Source: Lysinibacillus sp. FSL W8-0992 (lineage in GTDB: Bacteria > Bacillota > Bacilli > Bacillales_A > Planococcaceae). From it: 64,000 bases of DNA. The stretch is from assembly GCF_038008685.1 (NCBI RefSeq), contig NZ_JBBOZQ010000001.1, positions 2,046,001-2,110,000 on the forward strand. The letters run 5' to 3'. Made by a program: the position numbers and the translations under genes. Shown here in pieces: positions 36,366 to 44,946 of this stretch. Numbering within the stretch: position 1 is the first letter of the stretch; each line of letters begins with the position of its first letter. Under the pieces are notes generated by a model. That model was given only the letters and a program-made list of their open reading frames with translations. It ran no database searches and had not been told where the DNA came from.

Positions 36366-36923
36366 ATGGACTGTGCACAAGTCGTTAGGAAAGTATCAGT
36401 GTCATTTGAAAAACATACACAAATTCTTTCGCCAGAGCAGCCATTTGAGGAAATATTAGAATTGGTACAGCCGATGATTACCTCCATTTTAGTAAAGTGC
36501 CATATTTACAAAGACTTTGAGTATTATCGTCATATTGCAGCTATTGCCGTGTGGAAAGCTTACGAAAATGCTGATCCTTCGAAGGGGCAATATTCTGCCT
36601 ATATTTATACAACAGTGAAAGGAGAAATTTTGAAAGAACTCACGAAAGAAAGGCGATTTCAAGACAATATATCATTAGTGGCGGATGACACCTTGAACAT
36701 TATACGTTGTCGTGAGGAACAAATAAATCGACTAGAAGAGTGCTCATTAGTAGAAAAAATAATGAATCAGTTAAAAGAGGAAGAAAGAAAGATACTGCAA
36801 CTTTATTACCTAGAAGGTTATAGGTATGAAGAAATAGCTAAAGTACTACAACTATCAGTCGCCGCAGTCAAAAAAAGACGCACTAGACTAATGAAAAAAC
36901 TGCGTAGTCACTTTTGTCAATAA
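36366..36923 (+). CDS. Sigma-70 family RNA polymerase sigma factor
   Basis: 185 aa. Region 2 (about 45-105) contains AVWKAYENADPSKGQYSAY and TVKGEILKELTKERRF. Region 4 (about 138-180) contains EEERKILQLYYLEGYRYEEI and LSVAAVKKRRTRLMKKL. No anti-sigma gene adjoins. Initiation is uncertain: the ATG at 36366 has a poor ribosome site, and a GTG at 36399 preceded by TAGGAAAG is an alternative. It resembles small ECF-like or phage-type sigmas more than housekeeping ones. Confidence 0.75.
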   Translation: MDCAQVVRKVSVSFEKHTQILSPEQPFEEILELVQPMITSILVKCHIYKDFEYYRHIAAIAVWKAYENADPSKGQYSAYIYTTVKGEILKELTKERRFQDNISLVADDTLNIIRCREEQINRLEECSLVEKIMNQLKEEERKILQLYYLEGYRYEEIAKVLQLSVAAVKKRRTRLMKKLRSHFCQ

Positions 36924-36948
36924 ACTAAATTACTACTAAAAGATAGTA

Positions 36949-36991
36949 AAAGTATGCTAATATCAAAATAAATTGAATATTAGCATACTTT
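36949..36991. terminator. Perfect 15-bp AT-rich inverted repeat, likely terminator
   Basis: AAAGTATGCTAATAT and ATATTAGCATACTTT are perfectly complementary with a 13-nt spacer. Position just after the sigma gene suggests a terminator; regulatory binding is also possible. Confidence 0.55.
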
Positions 36992-37135
36992 ACTAATTGC
37001 ATACAAAGTCCAATTAAAATGCTATGATTTGTAAGAAGTCAAAGAAATATACAATTTTAAGGCCTTCGAAAATAATATGTAGGTATAGATACCTATCTAT
37101 TTTGATTGTGTATATATTGATATGGAGGGTTAGTA

Positions 37136-39292
37136 TTGGAAAACGCGCGTAATCATTTAATTATAGATAAAAGGGAGCTATGGTATAGTGCGATACCGCT
37201 GCTTCTATTGATACCTCTATTAGCTTTTAATAATCAGCTTATTACTATTTTTATAGAAGGAAGTATCGTCGATTATTTAAGATTGATTATGAAAATATTA
37301 ATTGTTGTTTTTACGATGACAATCGCCATTCATTCATGGCTAGTATTTTCGCATTTATTAATTAATCATACATTATACATAGGCAGTGTTTTTTTCCTTA
37401 TCGCTTTGCTAGAGATTTCTAATATTGTCATATCAGTCCCGCAAAATTTAGACACTGTATTATTAGGCGTCTGGATACAGATTTTAATGCAGATTGCATT
37501 AGTAATAGGTATCCTACTTATGATTATAAAGCCTAGAATAAAGTTAACATTGGCTCACCGTAGGGTAGCTTATGGAATCGCCCTTTTTACTGTTACCATT
37601 ATGCTTCTTATTTTATATAAGGCACAGCCATTGCTTGAAAATAGTTCTCCGATAATACCACATACAGTCCAATTATTGACTGGGATGATCCAAGGTGTTT
37701 CTATCTATTTTTTAAGCAAGCATTATAGAAGTGCGCCGAAACAGGTGCTATGGCTCATTAGTGGGTCAGTATACTTAATTTTAAGCGATCTTTTGTTTGT
37801 TTTCAGCAAAGACTACAGTGCGATTTGGATGTTTACCGCTCTACTTTACCAGTTTTTAGCTTATTATGTTTTCTTAAAGGCGATTTACTATACTTCTGTG
37901 GAAAAACCTTATCTACAGCTATTGAAAATTAAGCAAGACCTGGAACAATCGCAACAGGAGCTAACTTTTCAAGCTTATCATGATGATATTACCCAACTGC
38001 CAAATGAGCGTCTTCTGCTGAAAACATTAAAGGAGGAGTTGCATAAGGATGGTAAATGTAAGGCAGTTATTTCTATTGAAATTGACCGTCTTGCAACCAT
38101 TAGCGACTCCTTAGGTATTAGCAATTCCAATAAAATGATGAAACTTGTAGCGGAAAGGATTCAAGCAATGCTACCTCCGCATTATTTTGCAACAAAGTTA
38201 CGGGAAAGCCAATTCGTTATTTATGTTAATCATGTACAAACACATGAAGAACTAATACAGTTTTGTCTGAACTTAAAAAGTGCAATGGATAAGCCACTAC
38301 AAGTACAGCTTTTCTCATTAAAAGGTAATGTGAATATAGGCATTGCATTCAATGAAAAATATTGTTCTGCTGAAGAATTATTGATGCATGCACAGCTTGC
38401 AATGCGTGAAGCAAGCCAAATACCGCAACGTTTTCTTTTTTATAAAGAGCATATGTCAACTGGCGTGACAGATCGTATATTACTAGAGCAGGAATTACAT
38501 AGAGCACTCGAACAACAGGAATTTTATTTGGATTACCAGCCTCAAATAAATTTGAAAACAGGGAGAATTGAATCGGTGGAGGCGCTTGTGCGTTGGCGTC
38601 ATCCAGTTCGTGGCTTTATTCCACCAGATAAGTTTATAGAGATTGCCGAGGAGTCCGGTCTAATTATTCCTCTTGGTAAATGGATACTAGAAACTGCATG
38701 CTTGCAAGCGAAGGCGTGGGAGGCACAAGGTCTACCTAAAATGAAGGTTGCAGTTAATTTATCGCTTGGGCAATTATTTCAGCAAGATTTAGTGCAAATG
38801 GTGAAGGAGATTTTACAGCAAAGTAAGCTTGAACCAAGCTATCTTCAGTTGGAAATAACCGAAAGTATGACAATGAATATTGATCAAATGACCCAATTAT
38901 TACATGAATTAAAAGGACTAGGAATTCAAATAGCAGTCGATGATTTTGGGACAGGTTACTCGTCCTTGTCATATTTAAAAGAATTTCCAATTGACTGTTT
39001 AAAAATCGACCGCGCTTTTGTACATAATATCCAGCATGACGCTAATGATGAAGCGCTCGTTTCTATGATTTTGTCTATGGCTAAGCATTTACGTCTAAAG
39101 GTTGTGGCTGAGGGGATAGAAGAAGTTGCTCAACTGGCATTCCTTATTGCAGGCGATTGCGATTATATACAAGGTTATTTATTTAGTAAACCTATTACTG
39201 CCGAGCAGCTGACTGCGACGTTTAAAGATTTACATGTTCATGCTGAACAGATTTTAGAGCAGTTTAAATGCGGTGAAAAATATCACATTTAA
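37136..39292 (+). CDS. Membrane protein with degenerate GGDEF and intact EAL domain (c-di-GMP phosphodiesterase)
   Basis: 718 aa. The first 255 residues hold about seven membrane segments in a MASE-like arrangement. A GGDEF-type domain (about 285-410) lacks the catalytic motif, reading KLRESQFVIYV in its place. The EAL domain (about 445-690) keeps EALVRW, the ITES metal region, VDDFGTGYSS and LKIDRAF, so hydrolysis of c-di-GMP is expected. The start is TTG at 37136 after GGAGGG. A palindrome TAGGTATAGATACCTA lies about 50 nt upstream. Confidence 0.88.
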   Translation: MENARNHLIIDKRELWYSAIPLLLLIPLLAFNNQLITIFIEGSIVDYLRLIMKILIVVFTMTIAIHSWLVFSHLLINHTLYIGSVFFLIALLEISNIVISVPQNLDTVLLGVWIQILMQIALVIGILLMIIKPRIKLTLAHRRVAYGIALFTVTIMLLILYKAQPLLENSSPIIPHTVQLLTGMIQGVSIYFLSKHYRSAPKQVLWLISGSVYLILSDLLFVFSKDYSAIWMFTALLYQFLAYYVFLKAIYYTSVEKPYLQLLKIKQDLEQSQQELTFQAYHDDITQLPNERLLLKTLKEELHKDGKCKAVISIEIDRLATISDSLGISNSNKMMKLVAERIQAMLPPHYFATKLRESQFVIYVNHVQTHEELIQFCLNLKSAMDKPLQVQLFSLKGNVNIGIAFNEKYCSAEELLMHAQLAMREASQIPQRFLFYKEHMSTGVTDRILLEQELHRALEQQEFYLDYQPQINLKTGRIESVEALVRWRHPVRGFIPPDKFIEIAEESGLIIPLGKWILETACLQAKAWEAQGLPKMKVAVNLSLGQLFQQDLVQMVKEILQQSKLEPSYLQLEITESMTMNIDQMTQLLHELKGLGIQIAVDDFGTGYSSLSYLKEFPIDCLKIDRAFVHNIQHDANDEALVSMILSMAKHLRLKVVAEGIEEVAQLAFLIAGDCDYIQGYLFSKPITAEQLTATFKDLHVHAEQILEQFKCGEKYHI

Positions 39293-39319
39293 TGCACTGA
39301 GTGTAAAGGAATAAAAGGC

Positions 39320-39397
39320 AAAATCCGCTTTGACTTAAGTTGGGACAGCAAATTTGGATGTAATATGCTGGCCGACAAAAGTACAATGCGGATTTTT
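39320..39397 (+). terminator. Long-armed hairpin after the EAL gene
   Basis: AAAATCCGC (39320-39328) pairs with GCGGATTTT (39388-39396). An inner hairpin (CAGCA/TGCTG, extended by GTTGG/CCGAC) fills much of the gap. A T run follows. The AAAATCC outer arm resembles that of hairpin repeat copy 1. Confidence 0.6.
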
Positions 39398-39414
39398 TTA
39401 GGTTGGGGTGTTAT

Positions 39415-39606
39415 TTAATGAACGAGGTATTCTTCTTTTAGCTCGGAAATCGTAACTTCAGAGCGTTCTTCTAGTGAGCGTCGTAAATGAACGGTTGCTG
39501 TTTTGCCATCTTCATGTAGCTTATCAATCCATACAGAAACGCCATTATAGCTCACTTCATATTCCTTTGGAGAGGCAACAATTTCTTGTGCGCGTAAATA
39601 ATCCAA
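39415..39606 (-). CDS. sspH: H-type small acid-soluble spore protein
   Basis: 63 aa: MDYLRAQEIVASPKEYEVSY, NGVSVWIDKLHEDGKTATVH and a final acidic helix match SspH. The start is TTG at 39606 preceded by AGGAGGG, which overlaps the end of the upstream small gene. The two probably share one forespore-type promoter. Confidence 0.85.
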   Translation of the reverse strand: MDYLRAQEIVASPKEYEVSYNGVSVWIDKLHEDGKTATVHLRRSLEERSEVTISELKEEYLVH

Positions 39607-39619
39607 TCGAAGACCCTCC

Positions 39620-39778
39620 TTATTTTTTTTGCTTGTTTTTCGTTACGGAATTAATAAGCTCCGTAAATTCTTGAGAAAATTCTTCTTTTACTTTGTTTGG
39701 TGCAATTTTTTGGTTTTTTGGCGTCTGCGGTAATGAACCTTTGTTATTGCTTTGCCCTTGCTTATTATCTCTTCCCAT
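39620..39778 (-). CDS. 52-aa Gln/Asn/Lys-rich small protein, probably spore-associated
   Basis: A short gene starting MGRDNKQGQSNNKGSLPQTP and ending NSVTKNKQKK. It is hydrophilic, starts after AAAGGAG and ends inside the ribosome-binding region of sspH. The LPQTPKNQK stretch recalls YfhD-type small proteins, which I would not claim firmly. A sigma-G-like promoter lies upstream. Confidence 0.7.
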   Translation of the reverse strand: MGRDNKQGQSNNKGSLPQTPKNQKIAPNKVKEEFSQEFTELINSVTKNKQKK

Positions 39779-39809
39779 GTTTGTATGCTCCTTTCGCTTT
39801 AATATTTCT

Positions 39810-39839
39810 TAATATGGCTTCGAATTGATATTTTTATCA
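39810..39839 (-). promoter_or_regulatory. Candidate sigma-G promoter for the 52-aa gene and sspH
   Basis: On the minus strand TGATAA (39839-39834), a 17-nt spacer and CATATTA (39816-39810). It resembles the sigma-G pattern TGAATA - CATACTA, and fits the spore gene downstream. Confidence 0.5.
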
Positions 39840-39946
39840 AGGGAAAAACTAGGGAAACATAAGAATAACATGTAGCAATGCAAAAAAAATGAGTGTATAT
39901 GTTTACTTATGAAAGGTCGAGTTTAGGTAAATGATAAGTGCAATAT

Positions 39947-41353
39947 TTATTTCTTTATTGAAAAATTATTATCTAATAGTGCCCAGTTTTGTGGGAAAGG
40001 AAAACCTAAAGCCCAATAGCTAATACCACGGAGATTATATTCCTTTGTTAGGTCGAACTTAGCTTGTGCGCTTCTTGCATCTTCAAACCATACTTCATGA
40101 TTTTTTCCTTGCTTGTCAACATAGCGAAAATAAGGGGATTGTGCCGTTCTGTCATATTGGATAGTTGCTCCATATTGTTGCGCTCTTGCCACCGCTTCTT
40201 GCGGGCTAAATGTTTCTGCTTCTTGACCTTTCACGTGTGGAACGAGCCAATCACGTGCATAAATTTGGAAGCCTAAAAATATTTTATTAGCAGACATTAC
40301 GGTTAGAGCATATTCTACAACTTTCCTCATTTCATTAATTGGAGAGATTGCCTGCGGAGGTCCAAGTCGATAGCCCCATTCATAAGTCATCAGTATAACA
40401 AAATCTGCAATTCTTCCATGTGCCTCATAATCATATGCTTCATAAGTTGACCCTGCTGGAGATGGACCTGTTTTTGGAGCAAGTGCGGTTGATACTAAAT
40501 ATCCTTTCGGGTGAAGGCGATCAACTGCTAATTGAAGGAATTGGTTATAGTTTTCTCGATCAGCGGGTAGGACATTTTCGAAGTCTACATTTAGTACTTT
40601 ATAGCCTTTATCGTCCATGACTTTTAAAATATTATCGATAACTTTTTCTGATAATTGCTCATTCGATAATATTACATGGGTTAAGTTGGATCCAGTTTCT
40701 GTTGATGTGAAGTTCGTAACGGTTAACATCGGTATAATATTTTGAGAATTAGCAGCATCTAGCATTGCTTTGTCGTTCAAAGGTTCTAATGTTCCGTCTG
40801 CGTTCATCAAATAAGCAAACGGACTAAAATAAGTAAGAAGATAGCCCACTGCATTTAGTGACTGAACAGCTTCATCGGGTGTTTGGTACGTATAGGCATT
40901 TACTTCAACGATAGGTTTCGTTCTTGGAATAACTAAGTGTGAACCGACATAAATCATATTGGGGTTTGTAATATCGTTTTCCTCTATAATGGCTTGAACG
41001 GTTGTACTATAGCTCCTAGCAATTTGTGATAATGTCTCGCCAGCTTCCACAATATGAATAATTGGAGGAATGATTAGTTTTGTTCCAGGTGTTAAAACAT
41101 CGGGATTTGTAAGATGATTTACTTGGATAATGGATTGCAATGACACGTTATATTGTTGGGCAATGGACGACAATGTTTCGCCTTTTTTAACGGTATGCGT
41201 TGTAAAAGAAGAAGGTATAACGAGCGATTGTCCAATCACTAATTGATTTGGGTCAGGTAAAGCATTCAATTGAATAATAGCACTCATTGGTGCAGCATAG
41301 CGGTTCGCAATTTGCCAAAGTGTTTCACCAGCGCTTACCACATGTATTAACAT
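39947..41353 (-). CDS. LysM x3 + GH18 spore peptidoglycan hydrolase (YaaH/SleL-like)
   Basis: 468 aa, no signal peptide. Three LysM repeats start at about residues 3, 52 and 98 (HVVSAGETLWQIA, HTVKKGETLSSIA, HIVEAGETLSQIA). A GH18 domain (about 150-460) follows, with the catalytic-type motif NVDFENV and a later MTYEWGY. Homologues YaaH and SleL are spore coat/cortex N-acetylglucosaminidases acting in germination. It is divergent from the oxidase gene at 41530. Confidence 0.88.
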   Translation of the reverse strand: MLIHVVSAGETLWQIANRYAAPMSAIIQLNALPDPNQLVIGQSLVIPSSFTTHTVKKGETLSSIAQQYNVSLQSIIQVNHLTNPDVLTPGTKLIIPPIIHIVEAGETLSQIARSYSTTVQAIIEENDITNPNMIYVGSHLVIPRTKPIVEVNAYTYQTPDEAVQSLNAVGYLLTYFSPFAYLMNADGTLEPLNDKAMLDAANSQNIIPMLTVTNFTSTETGSNLTHVILSNEQLSEKVIDNILKVMDDKGYKVLNVDFENVLPADRENYNQFLQLAVDRLHPKGYLVSTALAPKTGPSPAGSTYEAYDYEAHGRIADFVILMTYEWGYRLGPPQAISPINEMRKVVEYALTVMSANKIFLGFQIYARDWLVPHVKGQEAETFSPQEAVARAQQYGATIQYDRTAQSPYFRYVDKQGKNHEVWFEDARSAQAKFDLTKEYNLRGISYWALGFPFPQNWALLDNNFSIKK

Positions 41354-41410
41354 TCGGACTCCTCCTAAATAGGTTTTGTTAATGCATCATATGTAACCAA
41401 ATATCTACCT

Positions 41411-41450
41411 AATGATGAAATGTAGTGTAATTTTTAATTGTTTCATCATT
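41411..41450. promoter_or_regulatory. Perfect 10-bp inverted repeat between divergent genes
   Basis: AATGATGAAA (41411-41420) and TTTCATCATT (41441-41450) are perfectly complementary with a 20-nt spacer, midway between the LysM gene and the oxidase gene. Possible operator; no protein can be assigned. Confidence 0.4.
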
Positions 41451-41529
41451 CAATACTCATATTTTTTTCTTATTCGTTATACATAGTATAGTACGTGCGA
41501 ATTGTATCATTTGAGAAAGGAGCTGGACG

Positions 41530-42879
41530 TTGAAGAAAGTAAAGCTCACAGGAAGAATTGTTAGTCCAGGTGATCCAGATTATGACGAAGCGAGAACAAA
41601 TAATAATTTAAGTCTGCCGAAATTCCCGAGTAAAATTGTCTTCTGTCAAAGAACAAAAGATGTAATCAATGCTTTAAGGTGGGTCAGGGAAAATAATGAA
41701 GATTTTCGAATAAGGAGCGGGCGACATCATTATGAAAATTATTCCTTAGTCAATAACGGTCTAATTATAGATGTGAGTGAAATGAACAACATCACAGTTA
41801 ATTTGGAAGATGGAACTGCTCGAATTGAGGCTGGTGCTAATCTGGGAAAGGTATACCGTACATTATGGGAGCATGGTATGACAATCCCAGCTGGAACCGA
41901 AAGTAGTGTAGGGATTGTTGGCTTAACACTAGGTGGTGGTATTGGCATGCTATCCCGTCCTTTCGGGCTTACTTGCGATCACTTGATGGAAATTGAAATG
42001 GTCAGAGCGAGTGAACATCTAGGAGCCGAGCTAATCCAAGCAAGCCGACAGGTGAATAGTGATTTATTTTGGGCTAGTTGTGGCGGCGGTGGGGGCAATT
42101 TCGGTGTTGTTACTGCCCTTACGTTCAAGCTTCAACCAATTTCAGACGTTACACTTTTCGCTATCGTGTGGGAGTGGGATGATTTTGAGATTGCTTTTGA
42201 TGCTTGGCAAAAATGGGCGCCATTTACGGATGAACGCATAACTTCACAAATAGAGCTAAAATCACAGGAAGTAGGCGAAATTGTGGTGCAAGGTTTATTT
42301 GTTGGTGTGGCTTCTGAATTAAAAAAGCTTTTGCGGCCTTTAAGGAAAAGTGGTTCACCTACGGAAGTGTGGATAAAAGAAGTACCGTACATTAAAGCAG
42401 TACGATTTTTTGATGTTGCAAGTGGCAATCAACCAGCATTCCGCAAAAGATCAGGTTCCTTTATTGAAAAGCCTTTTCCGCATGTGGCAATTTCGAAAAT
42501 GAAACAATTTTTAGCAGATGCCCCTAATAGAAATGCTAGCATCTGGCAACAGTCGCTAAGAGGTGCTGTAGGTCAGATTGCATCAAGCAGAACTGCCTAT
42601 TATTATAGAAATGCGCTAATTGCCCAAGAATATATCACTTCATGGGAAAATCATGAAGATGAAAAGGAAAATGTGCAGTGGGTTGAGGATATAAGAAGGA
42701 CATTATCTCCTTTTACAATGGGGGATTATGTGAATTTTCCAGATCAATCTATTCAAAATTGGCCAACCGCCTATTATGGACGTAATTTTAGACGACTAAG
42801 AGAAGTGAAAACCAAATATGATCCTTACAATGTTTTTACATTCCCTCAAAGTATTCCAACGATTAAAAAGTGGATGTAA
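41530..42879 (+). CDS. FAD-binding oxidoreductase, berberine-bridge type
   Basis: 449 aa. The type-4 FAD domain has the flavin-linking region IRSGRHHYENYSLV (about 57-70) and GLTLGGGIGMLSRPFGLTCDH. The C-terminal BBE motif is GDYVNFPDQ with a later YYGRNFRRLREVKTKYDPYN. In place of the second Cys attachment site the sequence reads LTLGGG, so single covalent FAD linkage is likely. The start is TTG at 41530 after AAAGGAG. The substrate is unknown. Confidence 0.85.
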   Translation: MKKVKLTGRIVSPGDPDYDEARTNNNLSLPKFPSKIVFCQRTKDVINALRWVRENNEDFRIRSGRHHYENYSLVNNGLIIDVSEMNNITVNLEDGTARIEAGANLGKVYRTLWEHGMTIPAGTESSVGIVGLTLGGGIGMLSRPFGLTCDHLMEIEMVRASEHLGAELIQASRQVNSDLFWASCGGGGGNFGVVTALTFKLQPISDVTLFAIVWEWDDFEIAFDAWQKWAPFTDERITSQIELKSQEVGEIVVQGLFVGVASELKKLLRPLRKSGSPTEVWIKEVPYIKAVRFFDVASGNQPAFRKRSGSFIEKPFPHVAISKMKQFLADAPNRNASIWQQSLRGAVGQIASSRTAYYYRNALIAQEYITSWENHEDEKENVQWVEDIRRTLSPFTMGDYVNFPDQSIQNWPTAYYGRNFRRLREVKTKYDPYNVFTFPQSIPTIKKWM

Positions 42880-42913
42880 TGCTAGAACAAGTTTTTTAGA
42901 ATATCGTTAGATG

Positions 42914-42953
42914 GAAAGTAGAGTGCATAGAAAATTAGCATTCTACTTTTTTG
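42914..42953 (+). terminator. Terminator of the oxidase gene
   Basis: AAAGTAGAGTGC / GCATTCTACTTT (one G-U) followed by six Ts. Confidence 0.8.
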
Positions 42954-43042
42954 TTTAGTTCACTATTATTATTTCCTTGATAATTATTGAAAGCACAGTC
43001 AAAATGGAGATATTACATATATTTCTAGAAGGGGTAAATGCG

Positions 43043-43837
43043 ATGATGGATGTTATGGAACGCAATAATGTGAAGATAATTGGAAAAGGGAAGCAGCCGA
43101 TCCTTTTTGCGCATGGATTTGGTTGCGACCAAAATATGTGGCGCTATATTACGCCAGCTTTTGAGGAGCATTATCAAATTATTTTGTTTGATTATGTTGG
43201 TTCAGGTAATTCAGATTTAAACGCTTATCAATCCGAAAAATATCAGTCTCTTCAAGGGTACAAGCAGGATGTTTTAGACATCATTGAGACTCTTGGACTG
43301 CAACAAGTCATTTTTATTGGTCATTCGATTAGTTCAATGATTGGTTTGCTTGCATCCATTGAACGCCCTGATTATTTTGAAAAACTAGTGATGATTGGCC
43401 CTTCGCCACGGTATTTAAATGATGGAAATGGCTATGTTGGTGGATTTGAGCTGAGTGATATTACAGAAATATTAGATATGATGGAAATGAATTTTTCAGG
43501 CTGGGCTAGCTTTCTAGCGCCGATTGCCATGAATAATCCTGATTCTCCAAAACTAACAATAGAGCTTGAACAGACTTTTAAATCTGCTAACCCAGTTATT
43601 GCAAGGGAGTTTGCCGAAGTAACGTTCTTATCAGATCATCGAGGCGACTTAATAAAGGCTAGTGTTCCTATTTTAATTATGCAATGTTCGGATGATAGTA
43701 TAGTTCCAATTGAGGTTGGTGAATATTTGCACAACCATTTAAAAGCAAGTACGTTTCGATTGATGACTGCAAAAGGTCATTATCCTCATATTAGTCACCC
43801 AGAGGAAACGATTCAGTTAATTACACAATTTCTGTAA
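43043..43837 (+). CDS. Alpha/beta hydrolase, RsbQ-like
   Basis: 264 aa. It follows RsbQ closely: FAHGFGCDQNMWRY, ILFDYVGSGNSDL, nucleophile GHSISSM (Ser near 95), catalytic Asp in QCSDDSIVP and His in KGHYPHISHP. In B. subtilis RsbQ feeds energy-stress information to the PAS domain of the phosphatase RsbP. Here the next gene is a PAS-GGDEF protein. The ATG at 43043 follows AAGGGG by 8 nt; a longer in-frame start at 42977 lacks one. Confidence 0.88.
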   Translation: MMDVMERNNVKIIGKGKQPILFAHGFGCDQNMWRYITPAFEEHYQIILFDYVGSGNSDLNAYQSEKYQSLQGYKQDVLDIIETLGLQQVIFIGHSISSMIGLLASIERPDYFEKLVMIGPSPRYLNDGNGYVGGFELSDITEILDMMEMNFSGWASFLAPIAMNNPDSPKLTIELEQTFKSANPVIAREFAEVTFLSDHRGDLIKASVPILIMQCSDDSIVPIEVGEYLHNHLKASTFRLMTAKGHYPHISHPEETIQLITQFL

Positions 43838-43865
43838 TGGAATATGAAAGGATTATGAATAATTC

Positions 43866-44855
43866 ATGGATAAACGATTGAACTATGCACCTTGTGGATT
43901 TATTGCCATTACGCATGATGGAATGATGATAGAGGTGAATCAAACCTTTCTGGAGTGGATGGGTTATGAACGGGTGGATTTATTACACCAGCATATTGAA
44001 TTGCTAATGTCCAAGCCGAATAAGATGATTTTTCATTCTTATTTTTACCCAACTATAAATCTTAACGATCGTGTAGAAGAACTGTTTATCAGTTTAAAAC
44101 ATTGCAATGGTACAGCTGTTCCTTTTCTATTGAATGGCAGGAAGTATTTGGTGGAAGAGACTGAATGTATTGATTGTATTTTAGTACCGATGAAAAAGCG
44201 CATTGATTATGAGTTAGAATTACGCTCAGCGAAAAAGCAACTAGAGGCTGCTTATTTAGAAAAGGATCAGGCTTTAGCTAAATTAGAGCAACTGCATTTG
44301 GAAATTGGGAAAAAACAAGATGAGCTATTAAACATCAACGCTACATTAGTAGAACTATCCGTTACTGATAAGCTAACAGGATTGAAAAACAGAAGATTTT
44401 TTCAAGAGCAGCTTGAGGAGCAGCTAGCTATATTTCACGAATCAGCAAAACCATTCTCTCTTTTAATTTTAGATATCGATCATTTTAAAAAGGTAAATGA
44501 CACATTCGGACATCAAGTAGGTGATGAAGTCCTTGCCCAATTGGCACAAATTTTAAATGCCCAAGCTCGTCAAGGTGATGTAGTTGCTCGTTTTGGTGGG
44601 GAGGAATTTGTCATCATTTTACCTGAAACAGATGTGACTACTTCGTGGACTATTGCCGAGCAATTACGTCAAGCTGTTGAACAGGCACAGTGGCAAACTG
44701 GTAGCATCACAATCAGTATCGGTATTGCAACAGTAACTGAAGAGGATACCGATTTGACGATTTTGAAAAAGGCTGATAAAGCTTTGTATGTATCGAAGGA
44801 GAATGGAAGAAATAGAGTAAGCACTTTTGAGTACCAGACACCCAAACAATTCTGA
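43866..44855 (+). CDS. PAS-GGDEF diguanylate cyclase, likely partner of the RsbQ-like hydrolase
   Basis: 329 aa. The PAS domain (about 1-110: YAPCGFIAITHDGMMIEVNQ, FLEWMGYERVDLL) is followed by a coiled coil (about 115-165) and a GGDEF domain (about 170-325). The domain has DKLTGLKNRR, DIDHFKKVNDTFGH and an intact FGGEEF, so cyclase activity is expected. No PP2C domain is present, unlike RsbP. It lies 28 nt after the hydrolase gene, suggesting a sensing pair. Confidence 0.9.
   Translation: MDKRLNYAPCGFIAITHDGMMIEVNQTFLEWMGYERVDLLHQHIELLMSKPNKMIFHSYFYPTINLNDRVEELFISLKHCNGTAVPFLLNGRKYLVEETECIDCILVPMKKRIDYELELRSAKKQLEAAYLEKDQALAKLEQLHLEIGKKQDELLNINATLVELSVTDKLTGLKNRRFFQEQLEEQLAIFHESAKPFSLLILDIDHFKKVNDTFGHQVGDEVLAQLAQILNAQARQGDVVARFGGEEFVIILPETDVTTSWTIAEQLRQAVEQAQWQTGSITISIGIATVTEEDTDLTILKKADKALYVSKENGRNRVSTFEYQTPKQF
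44831..44852. repeat. Short motif TACCAGACACCCAAACAATT, diverged copy
   Basis: It matches the motif at 248-269 (TACCAGGCACTCAAACAATT) at 18 of 20 positions. It overlaps the 3' end of the PAS-GGDEF gene, so it contributes the final codons. Confidence 0.5.
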
Positions 44856-44946
44856 CAATTGCCTACATTTTGCTGGACTATGTAATTTGTTGTTTTCTAC
44901 TGTATAATAATGAACAGTAAATAGGAAAAAGGCGGTACGAAAGACG

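Noticed and set aside
43043..44855. RsbP phosphatase as partner of the RsbQ-like protein
   Set aside because: The second protein has GGEEF and no PP2C metal motifs.
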